The notes beneath the pieces were generated by a model. The model was given only the letters and a program-made list of their open reading frames with translations, did not search any database and was not told the origin of the DNA. The translations under genes were made by a program, and so were the position numbers. From contig NZ_CP015423.1 of assembly GCF_001719045.1 (NCBI RefSeq), positions 2,874,001-2,938,000 on the forward strand: DNA of 64,000 nt, in the 5' to 3' direction. This stretch comes from Paenibacillus polymyxa (lineage in GTDB: Bacteria; Bacillota; Bacilli; Paenibacillales; Paenibacillaceae). Shown here in pieces: positions 9,228-19,186 of this stretch (its first letter is position 1; each line of letters starts with the position of its first letter).

Positions 9228-9287
9228 TGTCGATTTGGAAATGTCGAAAAACTATAATTCGACATATTACGACAAATAATGTCGAAT
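9228..9287. promoter_or_regulatory. Cluster of Spo0A-type boxes upstream of the HD-domain gene
   Basis: The segment contains TGTCGAT at 9228, TGTCGAA at 9242-9248, TTCGACA at 9258-9264 and TGTCGAA at 9280-9286. The last two form a perfect inverted repeat (9-base arms, 9257-9265 and 9279-9287). These match the 0A-box consensus TGTCGAA. They lie about 70 bases before the HD-domain start codon and about 100 bases behind the abrB promoter, so either gene could be the target. Confidence 0.6.
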
Positions 9288-9354
9288 GAGGGAAACCATT
9301 TAGGATTTTATTGTATTTTAATCCATTATTCCGAATATTAAAGGAGCTGATATC

Positions 9355-10638
9355 TTGCACCAGCCACTCAGTGAAGAAAAAGTTTTTAAAGACCCGGTAC
9401 ATAATTACATCCATGTTCAGGATACTGTGATATGGCGGTTGATCAACACGCCGGAGTTCCAACGTTTACGGCGCATACGGCAGTTAGGTACGTCGTATCT
9501 TACGTTTCATGGAGCGGAGCATAGCCGGTTTTCACACTCATTGGGCGTATATGAGATTACGAGAAGTATTATTTCTCAATTTGAACGTGGGGATTTCCCG
9601 GATTGGCCGAAGGAGGAAAGGCTGGTTGCTCTGTGTGCAGCTCTATTGCATGATGTGGGGCACGGCCCGTTTTCTCATTCAATTGAGGAAGCCTTTCATA
9701 TGAACCATGAGGATTGGACATGCCGCATTGTACTGGGATACACGAAGATCAACGCCGTGCTACGGCAAGTCGACGAGAAGCTTCCACAAAGGGTGGCTGC
9801 GGTTATAGCCAAAACGTATGATAAACCGATTGTTGTCAACCTGGTAACCAGTCCACTAGATGCCGATCGTATGGATTATTTGTTGCGGGATGCTCACTCG
9901 ACAGGCGTCAACTACGGCACGATTGATTTGGATCGTATTTTACGACTGCTGCGTCCTCATAATGGGAGAATTGTTGTGAAGGAATCAGGTATGCATGCAG
10001 TAGAAGATTATTTAATGTCACGCTACCAGATGTATTGGCAAATTTATTTTCATCCTGTAACACGCAGCTCGGAAATCCTTTTACGTAAAATTTTCAAGCG
10101 AGCAAAGGAATTGTTTAAAAACGGATATGAGTTTGGATTTCTGCTGGACCCGTTGCCGGATCTGTTGAAAGGAGATCTTACAGTAGAGCAATATCTGATG
10201 CTCGACGAGTCATTAATCCAGACCGTATTTAGCCAGTGGAAACGAGAAAAGGACGAGATTTTAAGTGATTTGAGCAGCCGGTTTATGGACCGTAGATTGT
10301 ATAAATATGTAGAGATTGAAAATATGGATACAGATACCATTGACAGTATTCGAGAAGCTTTGAAAGAGGCTGGTTTGCACCCTGAATATGATTTTGAAAT
10401 TGATTTTCCGACAGATCTTCCTTATGATGTGTTTCGGCAGGGTGGCTCGACGGACAACCAGATTTTACTGCTTGGACGTCAGGGCGAGGTGAGTGAAATA
10501 TCCGAAGTTTCGGAAATTGTGCGCTCAATAAGTGGTATTCACCGAGGGAAATATCATATGTATTTTCCCCAGAATAAATTGAACGCGGTAAAAGACAGGC
10601 TTCCTGCCGAAATAAGGAATTATTTTGTCAAAGAATAG
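9355..10638 (+). CDS. HD-domain phosphohydrolase, YwfO/dNTPase type
   Basis: This 427-residue protein has LLHDVGHGPFSHS near residue 97 (the HD metal site), an upstream HSRFSHSLGVYE and a downstream DADRMDYLLRDA, the layout of the YwfO-like deoxynucleoside-triphosphate hydrolases related to SAMHD1. The exact substrate is unknown. The TTG at 9355 follows AAGGAG by 8 bases and no nearer ATG exists. B. subtilis has metS at this position, so this is an insertion or relocation relative to it. Spo0A-type boxes precede it. Confidence 0.85.
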   Translation: MHQPLSEEKVFKDPVHNYIHVQDTVIWRLINTPEFQRLRRIRQLGTSYLTFHGAEHSRFSHSLGVYEITRSIISQFERGDFPDWPKEERLVALCAALLHDVGHGPFSHSIEEAFHMNHEDWTCRIVLGYTKINAVLRQVDEKLPQRVAAVIAKTYDKPIVVNLVTSPLDADRMDYLLRDAHSTGVNYGTIDLDRILRLLRPHNGRIVVKESGMHAVEDYLMSRYQMYWQIYFHPVTRSSEILLRKIFKRAKELFKNGYEFGFLLDPLPDLLKGDLTVEQYLMLDESLIQTVFSQWKREKDEILSDLSSRFMDRRLYKYVEIENMDTDTIDSIREALKEAGLHPEYDFEIDFPTDLPYDVFRQGGSTDNQILLLGRQGEVSEISEVSEIVRSISGIHRGKYHMYFPQNKLNAVKDRLPAEIRNYFVKE

Positions 10639-10680
10639 ACAACTATATAGAAATGTAAGTAAAAAAAGGAGATGTAAACC

Positions 10681-11451
10681 TTGGATTTATTCGACACTCA
10701 TACTCACTTGGATGCGCCACAATTTGACGAAGATCGTGAAGAAGTTATAGCACGTGCTGTCGAATCAGGAGTAACGCGGATGATCAATATCGGATTTAAT
10801 CGTGAGACCATTCCATCCACCATGAAATTGGCCGAGACGTATGATTTTATTTATGCGGCAGTTGGATGGCACCCACAGGATGCTATTACAATGCAGGAGG
10901 GCGATCTAGAATGGATTGCATCGTTATGCGGTCATAAAAAGGTTGTAGCCATCGGGGAGATCGGTCTGGATTATTATTGGGATACATCACCGAAGGATGT
11001 GCAGCATCGGGTGTTTCGAAATCAAATTGGTCTGGCTCGTGAGCTCAAGATGCCCATTGTTATTCATAACCGGGATGCCCATGAAGATATTGTTAAGATT
11101 TTGCGTGAGGAAAAAGCGAGTGAGATTGGTGGAGTCATGCACTCCTTTTCGGGTAGCTGGGAGACAGCCAAAATGGTGCTGGATATGGGATTTCACCTTT
11201 CCTTCGGTGGTCCAATAACGTTCAAAAATGCCAAGCAGCCAAAAGAGGTGCTCGCACAGGTGCCGCTGGACCGTCTGCTCATTGAAACTGATGCTCCCTA
11301 TCTGACACCTCATCCGTTTCGTGGGAAGCGAAATGAGTCTGCACATGTGAGACTGGTAGCAGAGGATGCAGCCCAAATCAAAGGGATTACAGTGGAGGAA
11401 TTAGTGTCAATAACGACCCGAAATGCCCTGGAACGATTTGACATTCAATGA
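10681..11451 (+). CDS. tatD: TatD family metal-dependent DNase
   Basis: This 256-residue amidohydrolase-fold nuclease has DTHTHLD at the N-terminus, AIGEIGLDYYW, VIHNRD and IETDAPYL, which together supply the divalent-metal ligands. The TTG at 10681 follows AAAGGAG. It corresponds to yabD of B. subtilis, which also precedes yabE and rnmV. Confidence 0.92.
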   Translation: MDLFDTHTHLDAPQFDEDREEVIARAVESGVTRMINIGFNRETIPSTMKLAETYDFIYAAVGWHPQDAITMQEGDLEWIASLCGHKKVVAIGEIGLDYYWDTSPKDVQHRVFRNQIGLARELKMPIVIHNRDAHEDIVKILREEKASEIGGVMHSFSGSWETAKMVLDMGFHLSFGGPITFKNAKQPKEVLAQVPLDRLLIETDAPYLTPHPFRGKRNESAHVRLVAEDAAQIKGITVEELVSITTRNALERFDIQ

Positions 11452-11649
11452 AAAAGTGAAGAAATCGATCAAAATAAAGAGATAGACGAAGCTAATCATG
11501 AATTTGTTGCAGGAAACTCGAGAATATTACAATATTTTAACCGAATATTTTAAAAAATGTACTTGAAACCTGCTTTACAACATGCATAGAAACAGGATAT
11601 CATCTTTTCAGTGAATTGTTGTTTGAATGTAAACATCAACAAGTCATTT
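11452..11649. other. AT-rich region upstream of the riboswitch
   Basis: There is no gene here. It must hold the promoter for the riboswitch transcript. One candidate is TTTACA at 11574-11579, then 18 bases, then TATCAT at 11598-11603. Confidence 0.4.
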
Positions 11650-11938
11650 CATGAACCAGTCTCGCTGAGTCCCTTTTACAGGGAACGGGGGAACCGATAT
11701 GGCTTACAGTACGTCCGGCGTATGTGCAAGAAGGGAACTTCTCTTCCGCCAGCCGGCTCGACCTAAATTCTTTTCCCGGTGGGATTGAACAGGTGGAGGA
11801 GCCGTATTTCGATTTCTTTCTGGGTCTTCGGGGTGAATGTGAAGGCGACCGCCATGAGCGGTTGACCCAAGCTAGGGCGACTCTCTACGTCCGAACCCGA
11901 CAGCTAACCCCGTAAGCGTAACAAGAGAGAAGCCATCT
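11650..11938 (+). promoter_or_regulatory. ydaO-type cyclic di-AMP riboswitch aptamer
   Basis: Conserved ydaO/yuaA-class blocks are visible in order: CTCGCTGAGT (11661), GGGAACGGGGGAACCGA (about 11681), GGGGTGAATG (about 11831), and near the 3' end CCGAACCCGACAGCTAACC followed by CGTAAGCG and AAGAGAGAAG. In this class c-di-AMP binding favours the downstream terminator and turns expression off. The regulated gene is the cell-wall protein yabE, a typical target. Exact aptamer edges are approximate. Confidence 0.92.
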
Positions 11939-11975
11939 CGTGCATGAGTTTTCCCGCATATTCACACATGCCGGA

Positions 11976-12017
11976 AGCCACGAAAGAGCTCTCTAGTCTC
12001 TTTCTCTGGCTTTTTTT
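11976..12017 (+). terminator. Riboswitch expression-platform terminator
   Basis: AGCCA (11976-11980) pairs with TGGCT (12007-12011), and the inner GAAAGAG pairs with CTCTTTC, followed by seven T residues. It lies directly after the c-di-AMP aptamer and before yabE. Confidence 0.9.
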
Positions 12018-12205
12018 GTTGTGAATAAAAGAAAATCTGTCATCATACTGTGGTTAAACAGGGGAGGACAGCATGCCGCGAAGACGGGTACATGGTGCAG
12101 GACAGTCGTAGTTTGGGCTTGTCTTGTAGAAAATCTGTTATAGTCACGTCAAATCTCAACTATGTCTTACTCCAGACGGCGGGCTATGTAAGGAGGACGG
12201 AGGAA
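12018..12205. other. yabE leader after the riboswitch terminator
   Basis: About 190 bases lie between the terminator and the supported yabE start. The frame is open in phase with yabE from 12050, but it has no good ribosome site and no conserved N-terminus, so I leave it non-coding. Confidence 0.5.
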
Positions 12206-13354
12206 ATGGGCATTTTCCAGAAAAAGGATACCCATGAGTCACGCTCATCCAGCATGTCTTACGTATTGCGTTGGAAGCAAGAGAATGTGCGCCAGGCTGC
12301 TTTGGTTGCTATTTTTCTAATCGCGCTAACGATTATGATTTCAATTCTGATGTACACGCAATCTAAAAAACAAGTCTTTTTTGTCATCGATGGCAAGGCG
12401 TCTGCGGTAGAAACCCGGGAATCCAAGCTTCAAGATTTGCTGAGCGAGCATTCCATTTCACTTCAGCCGCATGATACAGTTTCCATGCCGCTAAATGGAG
12501 CAATACAGGATGGCGATCGCGTAGTCATTAAACGTGCCAATCAGGTTAAAGTATCTTCAGGCAATGAGACGAAAAAGTTGTACACAACAGAAAATACAGT
12601 AGAAGGTGCCATTCGTACCTCGGGCTATAAATTATCATCAACGGATAAAGTTTATCCTGCGTTGGATGCCTCTGTTTCGTCTAACATGGACATAAAAATC
12701 GTCCGTGTGAAGAAACAGCAGGTCGAACAGAAAAAACAGGTGCCTTATCAGGTCATCAAAACGGCCGATCCGAGTCTTTATAAAGGCGATAATCGGGTCA
12801 TTCAAAGCGGCAAATCGGGTGTGGTCGTCCAGCACGTTCAAAAGGTATATCATGATGGAAAGTTGGTATCCAAACAGCTGGTTAACAAGGAAGTTGCACA
12901 GAACCGTGTGGATAAGGTCATTGCGGTAGGAACGAAGAAAAAACCGGTCGTTCTTGCTGCTTCCGTCGGTCCCAATGATGCGGTTAAGGCAACGACGGTT
13001 AGTTCGGGCAGTGCTGTCCGTAAAGCAGGCGTAAATTTTAAATATAGCAAAGTTTTACAAAACGTCTCCATGACGGCGTATTCCTCACAGGAGCCAGGTA
13101 TCGGTACACGTACTGCATCCGGCGCACGTGTCACGGAAGGACGCACCATCGCGGTCGATCCGAGTATAATTCCAATCGGCTGGTGGGTGTATATCGAAGG
13201 GGTGGGCTTCCGTCGTGCGGAGGATACCGGTGGCGCGATTAAAGGCCACAAAATCGATGTGTATTATGAGAGTTTGAGCCGAGCCAACCAATTTGGTCGT
13301 AAGCACGGTAAAACCGTATATGTTATCGGACCGGTAAAGCCTGAAATCAACTAA
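12206..13354 (+). CDS. yabE: YabE: membrane-anchored G5 and 3D domain cell-wall protein
   Basis: This 382-residue protein has one N-terminal membrane helix (about residues 30-51), repeats of the DUF348 type, a G5 domain and a C-terminal 3D domain with the aspartate-containing segments VDPS, AEDTGG and IDVYY. The 3D fold is shared with lytic transglycosylases and Rpf-like stationary-phase proteins, so a role in peptidoglycan remodelling is likely. I chose the ATG at 12206, 9 bases after AGGAGG. A c-di-AMP riboswitch controls it. Confidence 0.88.
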   Translation: MGIFQKKDTHESRSSSMSYVLRWKQENVRQAALVAIFLIALTIMISILMYTQSKKQVFFVIDGKASAVETRESKLQDLLSEHSISLQPHDTVSMPLNGAIQDGDRVVIKRANQVKVSSGNETKKLYTTENTVEGAIRTSGYKLSSTDKVYPALDASVSSNMDIKIVRVKKQQVEQKKQVPYQVIKTADPSLYKGDNRVIQSGKSGVVVQHVQKVYHDGKLVSKQLVNKEVAQNRVDKVIAVGTKKKPVVLAASVGPNDAVKATTVSSGSAVRKAGVNFKYSKVLQNVSMTAYSSQEPGIGTRTASGARVTEGRTIAVDPSIIPIGWWVYIEGVGFRRAEDTGGAIKGHKIDVYYESLSRANQFGRKHGKTVYVIGPVKPEIN

Positions 13355-13412
13355 AACAGGTTGTGTATGTTGAGGGCAATGCGATAGTATTAACAACATA
13401 GTTATGCCATGC

Positions 13413-13440
13413 TAAGAAGAGGATATCCTCTTCTTATTTT
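13413..13440 (+). terminator. Intrinsic terminator after yabE
   Basis: The perfect palindrome at 13413-13436 (arms TAAGAAGAGGAT and its complement) is followed by TTTTG. Confidence 0.85.
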
Positions 13441-13500
13441 GTTTTCAAAAGCAGGGAAAGATAAATATAGCTTGCTGTGTAGCAGTGGAGGGAAACACAA

Positions 13501-14938
<1,438 letters not shown>

Positions 14939-14990
14939 GCTGGAACCAAACTGTGCATTCACCCATACGATATAGGAGGGGTGATACAGT

Positions 14991-15890
14991 GTGATGAGTT
15001 TAGGAGACTTGGTCGTTCGGAAATCGTACGGCGGAGATGTCACGTTTCGTGTTGAGGACATCCAGCGGGATAAAGCGATCATTAAGGGAATAGAATTTCG
15101 GCTGCTGGCCGATTCCCCGGTGAACGATCTGGTCAGAGTGCCTGCAGACCAGATTAGTGGTAAGACTCAGCAGGCCCACATTAAGGCTGGTGAGTCTCTT
15201 AATCTGTTGCAACGGGCACGCCAGCAGCAAGCTGCTCGTAGTCAGGCAGCTCTGGTAGGGGACTGGAGTGATCCGGTTGAGTCAACGTATTTTGAAATGC
15301 CGGGAAAGGTTCTTCACCTGGATGGAGATCCCAGCTATCTGAAAAAATGTCTCAGTTTATATGAACAGCTCCGTGTTCCTGCAGAGGGACATCACGTTCA
15401 CGAATCGGCAATGGCGGACACGTTGTACCGACTGCTTCCTCGTATCCGCCCGGATATCGTAGTCATTACTGGACATGACGGTGTGCTGAAGCAGCCACAG
15501 CCTTACGATTTGTACAGCTTGAAAAGTTATAAAAATTCGCAAAATTTTGTGGCGGCAATTCAGGTAGCAAGACAATATGAACGTCATCTGGATTCGCTGA
15601 CGATTGTAGCGGGAGCATGCCAGTCCCATTTTGAGGCGCTGCTACGTGCGGGAGCAAACTTCGCCAGCTCACCAGGGCGTATCCTGATTCACGCGCTGGA
15701 CCCCGTTTACGTGGCTGCCAAGGCGGCCTTTACTTCGATCCGTGATACGGTCAACATGGGGGACCTGTTTCACCAGACAATCAGTGGCAGTCGCGGAGTG
15801 GGTGGAATTGAAACTAGGGGAAGCTATCGCATCGGCCTGCCGAAGCTTGAAAATTTATCAACGCTTAAAGTAACGCCTTCCGCAATCTAG
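14991..15890 (+). CDS. yabG: Sporulation-specific protease YabG
   Basis: This 299-residue protein corresponds to YabG, a cysteine protease that processes spore coat proteins late in sporulation. It starts GDLVVRKSYGGDVTFRV, like homologues, and contains the conserved ITGHDG segment. AGGAGGGG at 14974-14981 is 9 bases from the GTG at 14991; an ATG at 14994 is an equally possible start. In B. subtilis it is mother-cell expressed; I could not confirm a promoter of that type here. Confidence 0.88.
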   Translation: MMSLGDLVVRKSYGGDVTFRVEDIQRDKAIIKGIEFRLLADSPVNDLVRVPADQISGKTQQAHIKAGESLNLLQRARQQQAARSQAALVGDWSDPVESTYFEMPGKVLHLDGDPSYLKKCLSLYEQLRVPAEGHHVHESAMADTLYRLLPRIRPDIVVITGHDGVLKQPQPYDLYSLKSYKNSQNFVAAIQVARQYERHLDSLTIVAGACQSHFEALLRAGANFASSPGRILIHALDPVYVAAKAAFTSIRDTVNMGDLFHQTISGSRGVGGIETRGSYRIGLPKLENLSTLKVTPSAI

Positions 15891-15922
15891 GATTCAAATG
15901 TGCCAATAGGATTAACCTGAGC

Positions 15923-15951
15923 AAAAAGCCTCTGCTTTCAGAGGCTTTTTG
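15923..15951 (+). terminator. Intrinsic terminator after yabG
   Basis: AAAAGCCTCTG pairs with CAGAGGCTTTTT around a four-base loop. Confidence 0.9.
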
Positions 15952-15992
15952 TCATTTTTTATATAAATTATTCCTGTTCGCAAAAAATTAAA

Positions 15993-16022
15993 TTGACAAC
16001 TTATTTTTCGTGTTGTTATAAT
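15993..16022 (+). promoter_or_regulatory. veg promoter 1, full sigma-A consensus
   Basis: TTGACA at 15993-15998, an 18-base spacer, then TATAAT at 16017-16022. Confidence 0.9.
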
Positions 16023-16034
16023 ATTTAGCTTGAT

Positions 16035-16063
16035 TTGACAATCCCTCTAAAATTCATTATAAT
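16035..16063 (+). promoter_or_regulatory. veg promoter 2, full sigma-A consensus
   Basis: TTGACA at 16035-16040, a 17-base spacer, then TATAAT at 16058-16063. Its transcript would start about 22 bases before the veg ATG, leaving just room for the GAAAGAGGTGG ribosome site. Confidence 0.92.
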
Positions 16064-16091
16064 GGACAAGGAAAGAGGTGGTCGTTAGGCA

Positions 16092-16373
16092 ATGGCTAAA
16101 AATACGCTGTTGGAAATCAAACGCAGTCTCGACGCACATGTAGGGCAAAAAATTTTGCTGCGGGCTAACGGCGGACGCCGTAAGACCGTCGAACGAACTG
16201 GTGTCTTGGAAGAAACGTACCCTTCTGTTTTTATCGTCAAGCTGGATCAGGAGCAACAGACGTTTAAACGTGTCTCCTACAGCTATGCTGACATTCTTAC
16301 CGAGTCGGTAGAAGTCAGCGTATATGATCCCGACTCCCATACAAGTGTAGTCGAATATTTTGAAACACCTTAA
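16092..16373 (+). CDS. veg: Veg protein
   Basis: This 93-residue protein begins [20 protein letters not shown] and matches the Veg family, whose B. subtilis member promotes biofilm matrix gene expression by counteracting SinR. It has a small beta-rich fold with no catalytic motif. Two consensus promoters drive it, so it should be very highly transcribed, as B. subtilis veg is. A terminator follows. Confidence 0.93.
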   Translation: MAKNTLLEIKRSLDAHVGQKILLRANGGRRKTVERTGVLEETYPSVFIVKLDQEQQTFKRVSYSYADILTESVEVSVYDPDSHTSVVEYFETP

Positions 16374-16411
16374 TTAATTTCGTGATTTATACCAGCTTTG
16401 CAGGTTTAACG

Positions 16412-16446
16412 ACGGCTTCGTCATTTCAAATGACGGGGCCGTTTTG
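16412..16446 (+). terminator. Intrinsic terminator after veg
   Basis: ACGGC and GTCATTT pair with AAATGAC and GCCGT across a short mismatched segment, followed by TTTT. Confidence 0.8.
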
Positions 16447-16459
16447 TATATACAGAGCA

Positions 16460-16489
16460 GGATGAAGCAAGACATCTCTGCACATACTA
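16460..16489 (+). promoter_or_regulatory. Sigma-G-type promoter of sspF
   Basis: CATACTA at 16483-16489 matches the sigma-G -10 pattern exactly. GGATG at 16460-16464, 18 bases upstream, is a fair -35 with one mismatch. Forespore expression is expected for a spore DNA-binding protein. Confidence 0.55.
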
Positions 16490-16535
16490 AGCCGGGAATG
16501 ATCTTCCTTATTCCATTGCCGAAGGAGGCGTATGT

Positions 16536-16715
16536 ATGAGCCGAAGAAGACGGAGTGTCATGTCGGAGGAGCTAAAGTACGAGCTGGCCAAAGATCTTGG
16601 ATTTTACGACACGGTCAAGGAAGAAGGCTGGGGAGGCATTAAAGCCAAGGATGCGGGCAATATGGTCAAGCGGGCTATCCAACTTGCCGAGCAGGCAGCT
16701 TCCCGCAAATCGTAG
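16536..16715 (+). CDS. sspF: Small acid-soluble spore protein SspF, alpha/beta type
   Basis: This 59-residue protein contains [14 protein letters not shown] and [15 protein letters not shown], the two helical halves of the alpha/beta SASP family that coat spore DNA and protect it from UV and heat. The N-terminus [12 protein letters not shown] resembles B. subtilis SspF. GAAGGAGG at 16521-16528 is 7 bases from the ATG. Its place between veg and ispE is the same as in B. subtilis. It is short enough to be missed by a 60-residue cut-off. Confidence 0.95.
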   Translation: MSRRRRSVMSEELKYELAKDLGFYDTVKEEGWGGIKAKDAGNMVKRAIQLAEQAASRKS

Positions 16716-16733
16716 CTATCGGTGGTGCTGATG

Positions 16734-16779
16734 AAAAGCGGGGATATCCGGGATTAGACCGGGTCATCTTCGCTTTTTT
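16734..16779 (+). terminator. Intrinsic terminator after sspF
   Basis: AAAAGCG pairs with CGCTTTT, with an inner CCGG/CCGG pairing, followed by a T run. Confidence 0.75.
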
Positions 16780-16791
16780 GAACCTCATGAC

Positions 16792-16820
16792 TTGACACGC
16801 TGAGTCTGATATAATATGTT
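16792..16820 (+). promoter_or_regulatory. Likely sigma-A promoter of ispE
   Basis: TTGACA at 16792-16797 is followed after 17 bases by TATGTT at 16815-16820. A TATAAT at 16810 is too close (12 bases) to be used with this -35. Confidence 0.6.
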
Positions 16821-16859
16821 AAGCTGTCTTGAGGGAAAAGTTGAAGGTGGGTGAACGCC

Positions 16860-17714
16860 TTGAAAATATATGAAAAAGCACCGGCGAAAATCAATTTAAT
16901 GCTTGATGTTCTACGTAAGCGGGACGATGGTTATCACGAGGTCGAAATGATTATGACCATGGTCGATCTGTCTGACCGATTGACGATGTCTGAGTTACCG
17001 CGTGATACCATTATTATTTCAAGTCAAGCCGGGTACATACCATTGGATGAAAAGAACTTGGCTTTTCAGGCTGCTCGTCTGATCAAAGAACGTTATAACG
17101 TGTCTACGGGCGTCCACATTCATCTGGATAAGCATATCCCGGTGGCGGCAGGGTTGGCAGGTGGAAGTAGTGATGCTGCCGCAGCGCTGCGTGGACTGAA
17201 CAAGCTATGGAAGCTTGGTATTTCGGATGCCGAATTAAGGGTGCTGGGTGCGGAACTGGGCTCAGATGTACCTTTCTGTATTACAGGGGGTACAGCTTTA
17301 GCAAGTGGACGCGGAGAACTGCTCAAGCCACTTCCGAATCCGCCACAATGCTGGGTGATCCTTGCGAAGCCACCGATTAATGTATCGACGGCTGAAGTGT
17401 ATGGTCGTGTCAAAGCAGATCAGATTGCGCACCACCCGTCTGCCCGCCAGATGGAGCATGCGATCCATAACGCTTCTTTTACCGATGTATGCAACGCGCT
17501 GGGGAATGTACTTGAGGATGTAACACTAAAGCTGTATCCAGAGGTAGAGCATCTCAAAAACTCCATGATCCGCTTAGGAGCAGACGGTGTGCTGATGTCA
17601 GGTAGTGGACCTACAGTGTTCGGACTGGTATCGAAGGAAGCCAAAGTGCCACGGATTTACAATGGACTAAGAGGGTTTTGTAAAGATGTGTATGCAGTAC
17701 GACTTTTGACCTGA
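16860..17714 (+). CDS. ispE: 4-diphosphocytidyl-2-C-methyl-D-erythritol kinase
   Basis: This 284-residue GHMP kinase of the MEP isoprenoid pathway has [13 protein letters not shown] at the N-terminus and the ATP-binding [18 protein letters not shown] chose the TTG at 16860, 8-9 bases from GAAGGTGG, because the GTG at 16851 directly abuts that ribosome site. purR follows, as in B. subtilis. Confidence 0.93.
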   Translation: MKIYEKAPAKINLMLDVLRKRDDGYHEVEMIMTMVDLSDRLTMSELPRDTIIISSQAGYIPLDEKNLAFQAARLIKERYNVSTGVHIHLDKHIPVAAGLAGGSSDAAAALRGLNKLWKLGISDAELRVLGAELGSDVPFCITGGTALASGRGELLKPLPNPPQCWVILAKPPINVSTAEVYGRVKADQIAHHPSARQMEHAIHNASFTDVCNALGNVLEDVTLKLYPEVEHLKNSMIRLGADGVLMSGSGPTVFGLVSKEAKVPRIYNGLRGFCKDVYAVRLLT

Positions 17715-17895
17715 TTTTAGATATTTCTTTCATATTATAGTGGTAATTGTTGTACAAATACGTACGAAGATGATATATTTACTATTAAATATTCGGATTT
17801 TACTATATCACTTACATTCCGCCAGCAACCGGCCAGTCCGCCGGTGCTTTACTGTACAAAGCGGGCGGCAGGAGAATAGATCGCGAGGAATTGTT

Positions 17896-18723
17896 GTGAA
17901 AAAACTTAAAAGAAGCTCACGATTGGTGGAAATGACGCAATTTTTGTTGTCACGGCCGCATACGCTGGTGCCTCTTACTCATTTTGCGGATCGCTACGGG
18001 GCAGCTAAGTCCTCCATAAGCGAGGATCTGGCCATCATCAAGGAAGTTTTTGAGGATGAGGGCACTGGCGAGCTTCTGACACTGGCGGGAGCGGCAGGGG
18101 GCGTGAAACTGATCCCGAGGCTTTCCAAGCAACATGCGCTTGCGTTTGCGAACGACCTGTGTGCGCAACTGGAGCAGCCTGACCGCATATTACCGGGAGG
18201 ATACCTGTATTTGTCCGATTTGCTGGGCCAACCTGCGATGATGAACGAAGCTGGTAAAATATTCGCCACCGCTTTTGCCAATCGTCAGATTGATGTGGTT
18301 ATGACGGTGGAGACCAAGGGTATTCCACTTGCCTATGCAACCGGAGCACAGCTGAATTTGCCAGTCGTCCTCGTACGGCGTGATCATCAGGTGACAGAAG
18401 GCTCGGCTGTAAGTATTAATTATGTTTCAGGATCACAAAAGAGCCTGCATACAATGTCTTTATCCAGACGTGCGATGCGTGAGAAATCGCGTGTGCTCAT
18501 CGTAGATGATTTTATGAAGGCCGGTGGCACGATTCAGGGGATGGTCGACTTGCTGGCTGAGTTTGATGCTGAGGTGGCCGGTGTAGGTGTGCTGGTAGAA
18601 TCGGGCGAGGTGGAGAACGAAGAGCGCCTGCTGCACGATTATATTTCACTGGCGAATCTGACCGCAGTCGATTCTCGAAGCAAGCAAATTACGGTCAAGC
18701 TGGGCAATTATTTTGATGAGTGA
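17896..18723 (+). CDS. purR: Purine operon repressor PurR
   Basis: This 275-residue repressor has an N-terminal winged helix (about residues 1-75) and a phosphoribosyltransferase-like domain with the PRPP motif VLIVDDFMKAGGT. PRPP binding releases the repressor from purine promoters. The GTG at 17896 follows GAGGAA and gives MKKLKRSSRLVEMTQFL, as in homologues; the frame open from 17740 is not conserved. ridA (yabJ), which follows purR in B. subtilis, is absent. Confidence 0.93.
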   Translation: MKKLKRSSRLVEMTQFLLSRPHTLVPLTHFADRYGAAKSSISEDLAIIKEVFEDEGTGELLTLAGAAGGVKLIPRLSKQHALAFANDLCAQLEQPDRILPGGYLYLSDLLGQPAMMNEAGKIFATAFANRQIDVVMTVETKGIPLAYATGAQLNLPVVLVRRDHQVTEGSAVSINYVSGSQKSLHTMSLSRRAMREKSRVLIVDDFMKAGGTIQGMVDLLAEFDAEVAGVGVLVESGEVENEERLLHDYISLANLTAVDSRSKQITVKLGNYFDE

Positions 18724-18767
18724 ACAGGGCAGTAAATTGTCACAATCCATCATAAAATACCTAAATA

Positions 18768-18774
18768 TGTCGAA
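18768..18774 (+). promoter_or_regulatory. Possible Spo0A box upstream of spoVG
   Basis: An exact TGTCGAA lies about 60 bases before the sigma-H -35 of spoVG. A seven-base match may occur by chance. Confidence 0.35.
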
Positions 18775-18830
18775 AAGAAATCTTTTCAAAAAAATTACCT
18801 GAATTTAGGATACGAATTACCGAAAAAAAG

Positions 18831-18858
18831 AAGGATTTCGAACTGCTGTGTGGAATGT
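18831..18858 (+). promoter_or_regulatory. Sigma-H promoter of spoVG
   Basis: AAGGATTT at 18831-18838 and GGAATGT at 18852-18858, 13 bases apart, closely resemble the classic B. subtilis spoVG sigma-H promoter (AGGATTT ... GGAATTG). Confidence 0.85.
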
Positions 18859-18898
18859 ATACACCAAGTCCTATTTGGAAAAAGGTGGTGAAACACAC

Positions 18899-19186
18899 AT
18901 GCAGATTACGGATGTTAGACTCCGCCGAGTGAACTCAGAAGGAAGAATGAAGGCGATTGCATCCATTACGATTGATAACGAGTTTGTTGTTCATGACATC
19001 CGAGTTATCGACGGTAATAACGGGATGTTCGTAGCTATGCCAAGCAAACGAACTCCAGACGGAGAGTTTCGCGATATCGCTCATCCGATATCTTCAGGAA
19101 CCCGTGAGAAGATCCAAGCTGCTGTATTGACTGAGTACGAACGTGCAGCTGTGGATGAAGAAGTTGCTATTGAAGAAGGCGCTTAA
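18899..19186 (+). CDS. spoVG: SpoVG, RNA/DNA-binding septation regulator
   Basis: This 95-residue protein begins [11 protein letters not shown] and carries [19 protein letters not shown], typical of SpoVG, which affects asymmetric septation and binds nucleic acid in several Firmicutes. The ATG at 18899 follows AAAGGTGGTG by 8 bases. The longer frame starting at 18848 overlaps the promoter and is not real. A sigma-H promoter lies directly upstream and a strong terminator downstream. Confidence 0.95.
   Translation: MQITDVRLRRVNSEGRMKAIASITIDNEFVVHDIRVIDGNNGMFVAMPSKRTPDGEFRDIAHPISSGTREKIQAAVLTEYERAAVDEEVAIEEGA

Noticed and set aside
11724..11915. 63-codon open frame
   Set aside because: It lies wholly inside the conserved core of the c-di-AMP riboswitch.
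16810..16815. TATAAT upstream of ispE
   Set aside because: Only 12 bases from the TTGACA at 16792; the TATGTT at 16815 has proper spacing.
17840..17880. GC-rich hairpin (CCGCC ... GGCGG) upstream of purR
   Set aside because: No T run and no match to a PurBox; I could not support a role.
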